64,000 nucleotides of DNA from Ctena decussata. Its lineage: Eukaryota; Mollusca; Bivalvia; Lucinida; Lucinidae. Below, in pieces: positions 11,500 to 21,680 of the stretch. Both the position numbers and the translations under genes were made by a program. The stretch covers positions 69,538,123 to 69,602,122 of the forward strand of contig OZ022503.1 in assembly GCA_963989385.1 (NCBI GenBank), in the 5' to 3' direction. The stretch's first letter is position 1. Each line of letters begins with the position of its first letter. The notes under the pieces are model-generated. The model made no database searches and had not been told where the DNA came from. It was given only the letters and a program-made list of their open reading frames with translations.

Positions 11500-12355
11500 G
11501 CAATAAACAAAACAATTCAAACTGTAAGTTTACTTTTAACACAAATGTTATAAATTTCAAAGTCTGTGAACTTGACCGACAATCAGCAGCAGCAGCCAGA
11601 TGATGTAACTGTTTCAGCCTACAAGTAAATCTAGTCATGCAGCAAATGGTTCCATTCAAGTATATTGAAAATATTTATTTATAAGCAAACAGACACAACT
11701 TAATGCACAGCTTTTACCACTAATGTTATACAAATTTAATGACTGTGACCATGATCTTAGGTCTGCAGCAGCATCCAGATGATGCAGACTAATATGTGTC
11801 CATCCTGTAGTAACACTTAGCACATCTGAACACATTCCAATAGAAGCACTCAGAAATAAACAGAGCAAAACAAGAACTTAACACAAAACTTTAACACAAC
11901 TGTTTTACAAATTTCTAACTCTGTGACCTTGAACTTAGGCAAGCAGCAGCATGCAAGTGATGCAAACTGATCAGTATCTATCCTGTAGTAACACTAAGCA
12001 CTTATGAATAAGTTTCAGTACAGACTTATAAGAAAACAGAGCAAAAGAAAAAACTTAACACAAAACTTTAACGCAACTGTTGTACAAATATCTAAGTCTG
12101 TGACCTTGACCTTAGGCCAACATCCGCATGATGCAAACTGATCAGTATCTATCCTACATAGTAATATTATTGCACATATGAACAAGTTGCTGTGAAGACT
12201 TTCAGCAAAAGTGAGCAAAAATGAAACTTAATGCAAAAGTTAACGAACGGACGGACGGAAAGACAGACAAACAGACGGAAAGAGGAACGAACGGACGGAA
12301 AGACAAAAACTATATACCCCTCGACATACTTCATATGCCTGGGGTATAATAATGC
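11500..12355 (+). repeat. About 178-bp tandem array with (GGAC)n end
   Basis: About four units (later starts near 11698, 11877, 12054), each with ACTTAA(T/C)(G/A)CA, CTGTGACCNTGANCTTAGG and CAGCAGCA. The array is followed by a (GGACGGACGGAAAGACA)-type tract at 12245-12305 and a stem ATACCCCTCGACAT ... TGCCTGGGGTAT at 12315-12350. It looks like the core and 3' end of another non-autonomous tandem-repeat element; no CTAA end was found. Confidence 0.65.
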
Positions 12356-12791
12356 AGTAAGGCATTCAAAAGGTGAAAATGGAATAGCAAAGAGTGTACA
12401 TCCTCAGCAGTCTGATCTGGGTCTGCACCTTTTGGTCAGACCTGTCTGTCCGTAGATACAGGGTTGCCACTTATCATCCAGTTCAAAATTTCCTGAATTT
12501 TTCCTGACATAACCCTATGAGGGATACAAAAATAGATTTTACACTTTACTGTAATAGTACAAATTGTATCACTTGAAAATTGGGGGTTACTCTGAAAGGA
12601 AAGCAGGGAGCAAATTCTTTCCTTTAAGGGTAGCCCCCAAATGAGGAGGGAAATGTGCCTGGACTATCACCCAAGACAGTACATCATCCTTACCTCTTAA
12701 CAAGAGTTGTCAGGAGACAACAAAGCGCGCCTTATGGTTGCCTGATTTTCACAGTCACCAAGACATACAAATATATCAGGTCATCTGCAGT

Positions 12792-13515
12792 CACAGGCAC
12801 TCGACGAAATATTTGTGAAATTCTCATATATTATGAAATGTTAGTCTGTCTCCCACCTCTCTATCAAATTTCAAGTCGATCGGTTGCGATATAAGAAAGT
12901 TGCTAAATATCCCACTTCGTAGTAAACAGAGTCAAGGTCGACACTACCGCCATTTTGAAAATATGCTCATTGACGGAAGTGATGAAATCGGGGGATTTTC
13001 CACGGAATTTCCAGTAGCGCGTGCTTTGATGACGTAGTTTTCCCGAATTCAAATCACGCGGAATTTAAACTTGTTCGTTCGTTGACCAATCAATGAGCTC
13101 GCATTTGTGGATTTTCCAATAGAGACTGCAATGCGCAAGCCCGGATTTGTTGACTTCCGTCATTTTACTCTGTTTCTCGTCGTGATTTAGAATTTTGGTG
13201 TAAATTTCCCATTATCCGTCACTGGCAGGAAATGATTTGATTGCAGGTAAATGTAGATATGTACATTGTTTTCCAGTATGGAAGTATGGAAGTGAAATGC
13301 TTATTATATAGGTGAGAATAAGATGACTGGAAAAGGTAAACATATTTTCAAAATAGCGGTAGTGTCGCACCTTGACTCTGTTTACTACGAAATGGGATAT
13401 TTAGTAACTTTCTTATATCGCAACCGATCGACTTGAAATTTGATAGAGAGGTGAGAGACAGACTAACATTTCATAATATACGAGAATTTCACAAATTTTT
13501 CGTCGAGTGCCTGTG
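12792..13515. mobile_element. hAT-type fold-back MITE, 724 bp
   Basis: Inverted arms of about 180 bp (12792-12967 against 13337-13515), starting CACAGGCACTCG and ending CGAGTGCCTGTG. Exact 8-bp target duplications TCTGCAGT lie at 12784-12791 and 13516-13523. The 8-bp duplication supports the hAT superfamily. The loop is GC-richer and non-coding. Confidence 0.85.
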
Positions 13516-13729
13516 TCTGCAGTGTCAGACTGAGCCATTATCCCAGGTATATGTTGAATACATACTAAATACACCTAAAATATGAAGCACATCACTGAAT
13601 GATAAAATTTATGTCAGAGTAACCTCAAATTCCCAAATATGATGTTAATCTACAAACAGCTTTGGAGACACAAGGCAAAATCACTGAACCATGAAATATA
13701 GGTCACAGTGATCTATAAATAATATGAGG

Positions 13730-14183
13730 CAGGGTTCGTACAGAAATACAAGAACAGAATTCAAGGACTTTTCCAGGACATTTTTCATTTTTCAAGGACT
13801 AAAATTCGCGTAAAACTGACACTTTAGCAAACCTGTCACGGCTAAAGAGGAAGTCGCACTCCATTCGTAAAACCGGAAAATTTTCACAATAGCATTGATA
13901 AATACCGGGACTGCCGGAGAATACAGACGGGGGTTAGTTTTGCATGGCACACTCCAGCCTTTCCGGCGATTTTAATTGTTTTTCTTTCGGGCATCACATA
14001 AATCAAAAAGGAATCGGAAAGAATCAAAGTAGATTATAATCTTCAAGGATATTTTCTCATTTTCAAGGGCAATTTTACAAAATTCCAGGACAATTCCAGG
14101 ACATTGGGCACTTTTTTGACATTCCAGGAGTTTTCCAGGATTAAATTCAAGTTCAGGACTTTTCCAGGTCTGTACGAACCCTG
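13730..14183. mobile_element. MITE with CAGGGTTCGTAC termini, 454 bp
   Basis: Ends CAGGGTTCGTACAG / CTGTACGAACCCTG with TGAGG on both sides (13725-13729, 14184-14188). The subterminal regions repeat TTCCAGGACNTTT and TTCAAGGACT. CAGGG ends suggest hAT, but only 5 bp of target duplication are seen. Confidence 0.75.
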
Positions 14184-14874
14184 TGAGGTCATTCGGGATG
14201 TCAGACCGATCCACTATGCCAGATGTGATGTTAATCTATCAAACAGTGCTTGAAATAGAAGACAAAATCACTGGACAATGAACAAAGGTCAAGGACACAG
14301 GTGTCAGCAAGGTAGCTCTGCAGCTGCTGCAATTATAGGAATATGCTATTTGACCAAGTATCAAGTCTCTTCTGTCAAAGGTTTCATCAAAACTAAAAAT
14401 TTTGCCTTAAAAACAGTGCCAAACAGCAAAGTCAGTCAACCGTAACATATAGGTCAAGGACATACAATTGTGTCATGCAGCTGCTGCAGTCATATGGATG
14501 TATATATGTACCAAGTATGATGATTGTAGCTGCTGTAGTTTGTAAGATACAGAGTTGAACATGGAGCTAAACACAATTGTTAACATTGGTTAACCTGATC
14601 ACGGACGCTGACGAGGACGCTGACGGGTACGCTAATGCTGATGCTAACGCATACTCGGACTACGACGCCGGGGGTATAGCATAAGCTCTCCTTTGCTTCG
14701 CAAAGGCGCGCTAAAAAGAAAAAGCATATTTTCTGAGGATTGCCTTAGCCACTCCTTTCCAATTCCTCGATTTTTCAAGTCTTGTCAAAAGTTTGCTGAC
14801 CAACCACAATATTCCCTGAATTTCCAGATGTTTTCCCCCTGTTGTGATAATAAATCACACATCTTCCACCTTAC

Positions 14875-15051
14875 CTTATGAGTGCCTGAGGTCTTCTGAA
14901 GCTTAGATTCTAATATTTCTACTCTGTCGTTGGCCTCTCGTTCCAGCTCTTCCACTGTCTGAACAAGCACCTCATTCTGTTCACTAAGATCATTCACATA
15001 GGCCTGTAGTACTCGCACTCGTGTCTGAAAAATTTCAGATTCTGTAATTTC
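14875..15051 (-). CDS. Coiled-coil protein, exon 2
   Basis: This minus-strand exon of 177 nt (59 codons, phase 0 at both ends) follows acceptor TTCTTTGCAG (AG at 15053-15052) and ends at a strong donor, CATAAG|GTAAGG (GT at 14874-14873). The peptide runs from EITESEIFQTRVRVLQAY to LESKLQKTSGTHK and is rich in heptad-spaced L, V and I with E, Q, K and R, as in a parallel coiled coil. Its phase fits the exon at 21024-21200, and the two together give 118 residues. An alternative acceptor 33 nt further in would also keep frame. Later exons were not found, so the gene probably continues below position 1 or in exons I could not recognise. The family was not recognised. Confidence 0.75.
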
Positions 15052-15186
15052 CTGCAAAGAATCTGATGCAAATAAAGGCCTTTTTTTCTTTTAAGAATTA
15101 TATTCATTTTGCAAAAATCTTAACAAAGACAGCGTGGTACTTGTCATGAGAGTTTTAAAATTAAAATTAGCAAACCAAAGACTTAA

Positions 15187-15725
15187 AGGTAGGTTCCTGT
15201 ACTAGCGATAACAATTATGTCCTCAAAATAATTTCGTCTTTTTCTGAGCAGTATTGAATTCTCTTATTTTTCTGAATTTGTTGCTACTGAGAAACTCGTC
15301 AGATGTTGAAGAAAATAGTCCTTTTCCTTTTCGGTTTATTTTCTTTCGTTGGAATCCCAGTTCTAAAAATAACTATATTTATTATGTCTATAAGTGCGCG
15401 ATTTCTGATGCCATTCTCCAAAGGTCAATTTTCCCTTGTCGTGAGCTCTCCTAAAGGTCCTGGCATGGTGGATGGGTTAAAACTATCCCAAAATGCAATG
15501 CAGCATGGCCTCAGTTGCGTTATCTATTTTTGGCGTGAACTAAAAATAGCGCTAACTGGTGTGCGAAGCAGAGTTAGGAAATCCCTTGCAAAACAACTTT
15601 TTTATTATTCTTTTTATTTACACTTTTTAGTGAAACTTATTCATTCCCTTTTATAAGTGCTTTCTAACAACTTGGATGAAAGATCATCAAAATTATGATG
15701 CATTCCAAAGTACAGGAACCTACCT
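15187..15725. mobile_element. TTAA-flanked MITE, 539 bp
   Basis: Ends AGGTAGGTTCCTGTACT / AGTACAGGAACCTACCT are perfect inverted repeats flanked by TTAA (15183-15186, 15726-15729). A TTAA duplication is the piggyBac signature, although these termini are not the usual piggyBac ones. It lies in the coiled-coil gene intron, about 135 bp from exon 2. Open frames inside are not credible genes. Confidence 0.8.
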
Positions 15726-15790
15726 TTAAGTTAGCACAATGCTGAATGTAAATTCTGTTTTTGTTTGTTCTTTTCTTGTTTATTTTTTAC

Positions 15791-16200
15791 GTCACAGGGT
15801 ATAAGTTAGGTATGCAATACTTGCAGTACAAGCCGGCTTTTCTAGCCATGTGGTAGAGGATTTCGCCTTCAGATCAAAGGGTTCCTCGGTTCAATCCTTG
15901 GCCAAGGCATTGAGATTTCTTAAGAGTCCATGACAAATGGCGCCCATTGTAAATGACCCATATGTGCATTAGAAAACTCCTTAAGTCTCATTTCAAGTGA
16001 TTCTTGTACTCCTGAGAATTCAAGGATGAATTCAAAATGGAGGGGGAGAATGTCACAGGGTATAGGTTAGGTATATAATACACTTGTACTGCCTTGCGGT
16101 ACAAGCCGGCTTTTTAAGCGACCTGGTAGAGTGTGTGCCTTTAGATCGAAGGGTCCCCAGTTTGATCCTTGGCCACAGCAGTGAGATTATTTAAGAGTGC
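15791..16200 (+). repeat. Two tandem copies of a tRNA-like repeat (period about 261 bp)
   Basis: GTCACAGGGTATANGTTAGG occurs at 15791 and 16052. Each is followed by ACAAGCCGGCTTTT, TGGTAGAG and CCTTNAGATC(A/G)AAGGGT, then a B-box-like GGTTCAATCCTTGG or GTTTGATCCTTGG. This looks like a SINE with a tRNA-like head, tandemly duplicated or inserted twice. Confidence 0.6.
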
Positions 16201-16235
16201 ATGACATTTTCATTTCTTTGTTTTTCATCAGTGAC

Positions 16236-16410
16236 CAGTGCTCCAGATAAGAAGGGTAATCGAGATAATTTTCCTTATTTTTCCATAAAACAATCACGTT
16301 GTGACCCGGAACTGTCTTGCCGAGACAGTTCTAACGAAAGGTCACAACATAGGTTTTTATTCAGAAATAAGAAAAATTATCTCTGTTATCCCATCTTATC
16401 TGGAGCTCTG
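16236..16410. mobile_element. Fold-back element (family F1), short copy
   Basis: CAGTGCTCCAGATAAGAAGG faces CCATCTTATCTGGAGCTCTG, with a central hairpin around ACTGTCTTGCCGAGACAGT. Same family as 10666-11106. Confidence 0.75.
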
Positions 16411-16741
16411 ATTGCCTGCATACTGTTTATTTTCCAAGCTGTTTTTCCCCATTTTCAATGTAGATGATGCATCAGAAAACAGAAACTAACATGGTTTGGC
16501 CGCATCACAAGGTCTTCTGGCTTAGCAAAGACGATTCTGCAGGGCAGTGGTTTTAGGAAAAGGTAGAGGAGGGAGGCAGATGAAGAGGTGGGAACGCAAT
16601 ATCAAAGACAGGAATGGACTTGACCAGCACAACTAGGGCAGCTGAGGACAAGGATTGTTATAAAGTCATCTGTGGTGCCCAAACGACCTTGCAAGGTTAT
16701 GGGATAGAATAGACTAGATGCATCTACACATCTGCAAACCA

Positions 16742-16960
16742 CCAGAGTGGGAGCGGGGGTAGTGTAGTGGATAATACGCTGGACTACCAATCCAGGGAAT
16801 ATCACAGGTTTGATACCATGCTTCTCTGATCTTTTGGATGTAACTTTAAACCAAGAGGTCCCGTCTCTGTATGACCTATGTGTTGGTGGAACATTAAACT
16901 GGAGTTCACTCACTGCGTCATTCTGGTTTACCATTTCCTTTATACATGCTATGATCACCA
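16742..16960 (+). mobile_element. tRNA-derived SINE (family S3)
   Basis: The tRNA-like head GGGGGTAGTGTAGTGGATAA is followed by an intact anticodon stem CTGGA CTACCAA TCCAG and a T-arm-like AGGTTTGATACC. The body contains TCTGTATGACCTATGTGTTGG and ACATTAAACT. The acceptor stem does not pair, so it is not annotated as a functional tRNA. Confidence 0.6.
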
Positions 16961-17860
16961 AAACCCCCTTCTCAGATAGGATCTTTTTAAAATTACTCTT
17001 TCAACAACTGCTTGCTAATCAATTCATGAAATCTGACAACATAGCCATTGCTTACATCATCACTGTAGGTACTTTTGAACTTGTAAGATTATAATCCATT
17101 ATATCAAAATCCTAACACATTGAAATTCAATGTTCTAAACCTTGTTCACAGCAACTCCTATCTTATTTTTAAATGTTTGTAGTACAGACTACAGGTATCA
17201 TATGCTTGACACTTCCATTCCATTGAACACATATTTTATGACTGGTGTCACATGAAAAGATACAAGCATTGGCAAACAGTGCATCTGCTTGAGCAGTCTG
17301 ACCAGTCTCATTTTTCATATACTATATGGCAAATATAAAAAATGAAACTGAAGACTTGTCAGTTTGTGTGTTTGTGCAAGCTGATTTTAAAGTTTCAAAA
17401 TTATTTGTTGTATGCACATATTTTTTAGGTCCGTTTTCATGTAGCAAAAATCATTGACAATAAAACAAACAAATAATCAACAAGTTCAACCATTTCTGTA
17501 GTTAATATAACCTTCTATCTCCTAATTTAGAAAATTTATACTCTATCAGCATGATCAGTAGATCTTACATTGAGATATTTTTACAAATCTGTAGGCAAAC
17601 AGCATGAACAGTGAAGTCCTTGATCAGGGTCTGTACCAAACATTTATACATTATGTCCTATTGTTTTGGGTAAATTTGGTAGAGTACATTACAAACAATA
17701 ATTAGTTAATAAACAAATGGTATCTCAAAACATGAGTTCTTTATCTACAGCCCGAATATAAATAATACATATATACTAACAGTGACATTTTTTTTAACTT
17801 AACAAAACAAAATTGGGTATGGCAACCAGTAATCACTAATTGTAGATTCCATTTGCTCCT
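16961..17860. other. No feature recognised
   Basis: AT-rich DNA in the coiled-coil gene intron. Short palindromic pieces near 17280 and 17600 (GCAGTCTGACCAG type) resemble family F2 fragments. Confidence 0.4.
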
Positions 17861-17869
17861 TTTAATACA

Positions 17870-18670
17870 ACTAGAAAAGAGCCCGCGCAAGCGCGGAAAT
17901 ATTTCATGATGGTCAAGTTTATATAAAAAAAAATGCGAGTTTTAATTTTTCAATGTAAATGGCCTTAGACCCAGGTGAAGATATGACCTTTACCATGAAT
18001 ACTCACTAAAGCTTCATTTACCTAATTAGTTGTCTGCATCTACAAACTTTCAGGTAGCAGACTGCATTGTTTCTAAAAAAATCAACTTTTTTCACTTTTT
18101 CCTATAGAAAAACCTAAGTGACTCAAAAGTTGACCTTGCCGTAAAACAGATCAAGGTCATCCCAGGGTCATCATTTATATAAATTTTGTTGAGCTTTTGA
18201 CTCCCTGATGCGACATGCTTAGTTTCAAGATCATAGGGTTTGTGGTTCTGGGGGAGAATTGGTTGATTTGATGCTTAACGTCCACGGTAAACAGCTAAGG
18301 TCATGTCGGGACGGTCAGTTAACCTAACCACACTATTCCTGGGCAGGCTTAGACCTCCTAAGCGGTTAACCAGTACTAAATGCACATACTTTCTCCAGTA
18401 ACTGACAACTGCCCTTCTTGAATCAGCGGAAGGAGAAACGAAAGTATGTGGCCAGACCGGGTTTCGAACCCAGGACCTCTGACTTATGAATCAGGTGCCC
18501 TATCGATTGCGCTACGCGGCCCGGCGTGGTTCTGGGGGAGAAGATTTTTGAAATTTTTTACCATAATAAATGTTGGCCATCTTGGTTATGTGACCTGTCC
18601 TGGGTATTTTTTTTCTGAAAAAATTGGGTCCTGGAACGTTTTTGGGGAAAATATTCAAGCCCTCTGAAGA
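17870..18670 (+). mobile_element. Helitron-like tandem-core fragment split by a SINE
   Basis: Starts near AAGAGCCCGCGCAAGCGCGG (5' hairpin). It continues with TTGACCTTGCCGTAAAACAG and CAAGGTCATC, matching the core of 2971-5244. It is interrupted by the SINE at 18259-18525. The 3' end was not found. Confidence 0.6.
18259..18525 (-). mobile_element. tRNA-derived SINE (family S2)
   Basis: Read on the minus strand it starts CGGGCCGCGTAGCGCAATCG (A-box region), then GGGTTCGAAACCC (B box) and a body ending in CCGTGGACGTTAAGCATC and an ATCA-rich tail. Exact 17-bp target duplications (GTGGTTCTGGGGGAGAA) lie at 18242-18258 and 18526-18542. A second copy is at 48816-49523. Confidence 0.9.
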
Positions 18671-18799
18671 CTAAAGGCTTATTTAGCTTCGTTGAATCAT
18701 TGAAATTGATTTGTCTGCTTCGCTGGAAAAAAAATGCACTTTCTTACCTGGCGCATGTGTGTTAACCTTACACAGTTTTAATTTTTGTCTTTTCGAAAG

Positions 18800-18900
18800 T
18801 TCAGTTCAGTTTGAATTCTCCTAACGACGTTCCCCAAGTGGCTCAGCGGTACGTAACCATAGCCGCACACACTTGGCGCCGTGTGTCCGTCCAACTTTTC
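18800..18900 (+). repeat. Dispersed repeat R1 (tRNA-like), copy 1
   Basis: Contains CGACGTTCCCCAAGTGGCTC, AGCGGTACGTAACCATAG and CACACACTTGGCGCCGTGTG. Near-identical copies lie at 29524-29620 and 52932-53040. GTGGCTCAGCGGT resembles a tRNA A box. Confidence 0.65.
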
Positions 18901-19770
18901 GAAAGACCAAGTGCGTTGAGCTTTATTCTTCACTGGGCGAGTTCGACTGGCTACACGTATTGACTATCGTTCTGGAAGAAAATGGGTCGTTTCGAGCCAG
19001 GGCCGTCGGGACTATGACCATTTAGTTCTTCATCCGTTTAGACATATGAGCAAAAATACAAAAATAAATCGTTATTTATGGGGAATGACGTACGTTCATG
19101 GGTCGGATTTTTGCATTAGAACCTGCTAAATTTGGACTTGCTAAGCAGCGCGCCGATATAACGACGCAGAACCGAAACGACCGGATTAATTTAAAACGTG
19201 TATTCGAGTACTCGATAATTTCACTCGAACGCACCCATTGTTGACAAAAAAAAATTCAACCAATAGTCGAAGTTTCTAGAAAAGTACTTGGGAGAATTTA
19301 AAATGAAAGACGAATTTAATTCCCAAATTCTTTAAATCTGCGTGAAACTAAAACACACGCTAACCGAAATTATCAATGATAGCAATATGCGAAAGATTCA
19401 GTATAGAAATTACGCTTGAAAATGCCACCAATTTTGCAGTTTATGCGTTACTTCGTTTATTTAGTATTATAGATGTTTTTTTATCATTTTACCTGTTTGT
19501 AACACCTTCTTATATCTAATTAGAATATATGAAAGTAATCTTTGCAAGAGGGTGATGTAGAAAAGATAAATATGGGAAATGTTTCTTCTAAAATAAAAAG
19601 TGCCTATGCAAAAACAGCAGGTTCTGATCAGACTGTTCCAGGAGCAGTCTGATCATGGTTTACAATTCCAACATCTATAGGAAAAATATCTTAGAACAAA
19701 TGTTTGCCTTTTTTTTTTCTTTGGTGTAGAAATTTAAGAAAATTGATTAAATTCTCTTGGCCAAACTGTC
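18901..19770. other. No feature recognised
   Basis: Intron DNA without coding signals; a short GATCAGACTGTTCC...GGAGCAGTCTGATC palindrome at 19625-19652 resembles family F2 pieces. Confidence 0.4.
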
Positions 19771-19780
19771 TGATGCATGG

Positions 19781-20409
19781 GGGTTCATAGAATAACCGAA
19801 AAGCACAGAAATACCGAAAAGCACCTGAATAACCGAAAAGCAATTTCAAAAATTAGTTTTACATGAGAATAATTATCTGAGTAAGTCTTTTCGGGGTTGG
19901 AAATTATTTGTAGTACTATTTGTGATATTTTTTCACTTCGGATGTCGTACTATAATAGCATTGTAACAGAAAAGGGCGATAATAATGTTCAGCATTTCTC
20001 CCAGTGCTTTCCGGTTATAACAAGGCATGGGAACTGTCATCTGCTTTATGTACAAACAAAACAATCCAAATTAGTAAATGAAATTGCATGATTGGGAATA
20101 GTCGAAAACTGTTTATTTCATATATATGTACTGAACACACTATCAATCTTAGGCACAAATTTCAATGGTAAACATGACTAGTTTCAAGTGCTTTTCGGTT
20201 ATGTGTTAGTGCACTATTTTGTGATTCACATTGTCAGTCGTGAAACCAAGACAACTGTAGTCTGTAAAATAACTCTTTTCAATCCATCTTTAACCCATGA
20301 AAATATTATTACAATGATAATTCCTATAAAAACTGATTTTTTAAAATTGCTTTTCGGTTATTCAAGTGCTTTCCGGTATTTCTGTGCTTTTCGGTTATTC
20401 TATGTACCG
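19781..20409. mobile_element. 629-bp MITE with repeated TIR motif and 10-bp target duplication
   Basis: About 60-bp inverted ends, each built from three variants of ATAACCGAAAAGCAC; the left starts GGGTTCATAGAATAACCG and the right ends CGGTTATTCTATGTACCG. TGATGCATGG is duplicated at 19771-19780 and 20410-20419. A 9-10-bp duplication suggests a Mutator-type transposase. There is no transposase frame. Confidence 0.85.
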
Positions 20410-20419
20410 TGATGCATGG

Positions 20420-21023
20420 TACATATCTCAGATAGATAGATCTTGATTGTTTTGAATGATAAACATTACACTTTTTTTCAAAGCATTTTTTAAAATGCTT
20501 GTTTTTACCTAGGGTTTTATCTGTTTTTAGACCCTATCCCATTTTTTTTTTTTTTTTTTGATCTGTCCATGATGATGTGTTTTTATGGCTCTCATCCTTT
20601 TCGCACTATATTTTTAACCTGTCATCTTTATATTACCTCACTGTCATGCTTTTAAATCAACCCTTTTTAAAAACATGACGCGCAGACCCTGCCAAGAATG
20701 CTCACGAGGGCGTAGGCAGTATACGAAGATAGATAAAAGACATCAACTCTGAAGGTGCAGAACAATTAGATGACAGCGACAATCACTGCCTAAAAACTAG
20801 ACATAAGCACTGTAAGGGGTGATGCAGTCCTGTAAAACATAACTATATGTCTGTTATCATCAATGCAGCTCTTGTTACAGTGAAGTAAAGCAGAACCGGT
20901 AACATTGTGTGTTAAAGACAACATTGTGGAGGGGAGGTAACTCTACCCACTATCATGTCATTGAAACTCGACCGACTATATCCCTGAAACGTTCTTTACT
21001 TAACATGGTTAATATCAATATAC
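20420..21023. other. No feature recognised; poly-T tract
   Basis: Contains a T tract at about 20539-20560. This is the intron next to coiled-coil exon 1. Confidence 0.45.
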
Positions 21024-21200
21024 CCTTAGAGTTTCATCTCCTTGTTGCTCAGCTTCCTCAAGTTTCTTCAATCTTCCCTCATACAGCCCTTTAAACTCTC
21101 CAAGAAGATTTTGCATTTGACCACTTTCTCCGGCTCCACGAATTTGACCTACTTTCCCTCTCGTTTTCAACCCTAACTCTGAGCTCATTCTTGCAGCCAT
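21024..21200 (-). CDS. Coiled-coil protein, exon 1 (start)
   Basis: Minus-strand start exon. ATG at 21200-21198 is followed by ARMSSELGLKTRGKVG, a glycine-rich link (RGAGESGQ) and then a helix-forming stretch LLGEFKGLYEGRLKKLEEAE. The frame is open for 59 codons to donor AGG|GTATAT (GT at 21023-21022), phase 0. The next exon at 14875-15051 is also phase 0, so the join stays open across a 5.97-kb intron. Leu, Glu, Gln and Lys content predicts a cytoplasmic or cytoskeletal coiled coil; there is no signal peptide or membrane segment. A second in-frame ATG four codons later could also serve. I do not recognise the orthologue. Confidence 0.75.
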
Positions 21201-21678
21201 GGTGCAAAATGAAGCTTAACAACAAACCAAGGATCTGCTTTCAATTAGATGCAGCGAAATACTTAATTTTTCATGATTTTAAAATTTCTTGACTTCTCGA
21301 CCGAAATTTTGTTTGTGTTCAGTGCAGCGGAAGCACTTCACAACCGAAAGTGAAAAAAAGCCGATATCTGATTGAACCATTCTAGAGTCGCTAACTAATT
21401 TTATCCAATCAGATAAGGCGTACTTTCACTCGCATTTGTTTTCATTGGATGCACATGTACAATTTAGCTCTAAAGTTTACATTTTCTGTCTGAATGTTCT
21501 GTGGAAAATTTGAATTAAACATAAATATTTTAATGACTGAGCACCTTTATTGAACATATTTCTTTTATTTCCTCCTTCGTTTAGTTAATGCTATCTGCCA
21601 GAAATTAATATTATTGACCGCGAAACATGCCCCAACCTGATAACAAAAGTGATTGTTACGCTTGATTGCATCGCAATC
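21201..21678 (-). other. Upstream region of the coiled-coil gene
   Basis: 5' flank and probable promoter/5'UTR of the minus-strand gene starting at 21200. No TATA box or other promoter element could be fixed from sequence alone. Confidence 0.35.
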
Positions 21679-21680
21679 TA

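Larger units (their letters stand above)
12701..14714 (+). mobile_element. Helitron-like element with two nested MITEs
   Basis: The 5' end is CAAGA followed by hairpin GTTGTCAGGAGACAAC (12706-12721) and AAGCGCGCC. The 3' end is hairpin CCTTTGCTTCGCAAAGG (14690-14706), CGCG, CTAA (14711-14714). Subterminal GCGCGCC and GGCGCGC are inverted copies. The core (13545-13729, 14184-14580) has diverged tandem units with ATAGGTCA(A/C) and GCAGCTGCTGCA. A GGACGCTGACG-rich tract precedes the end (14603-14670). Two MITEs lie inside. No transposase coding is visible. Confidence 0.65.

Noticed and set aside
11500..12240. Regularly spaced repeats reminiscent of a CRISPR array
   Set aside because: Units are about 178 bp, diverged along their whole length with no short identical repeats separated by unique spacers, in a eukaryotic context.
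18446..18520. Candidate tRNA gene on the minus strand
   Set aside because: The same tRNA-like head occurs with the same body at 49440-49515 and both have target duplications, so these are SINEs.
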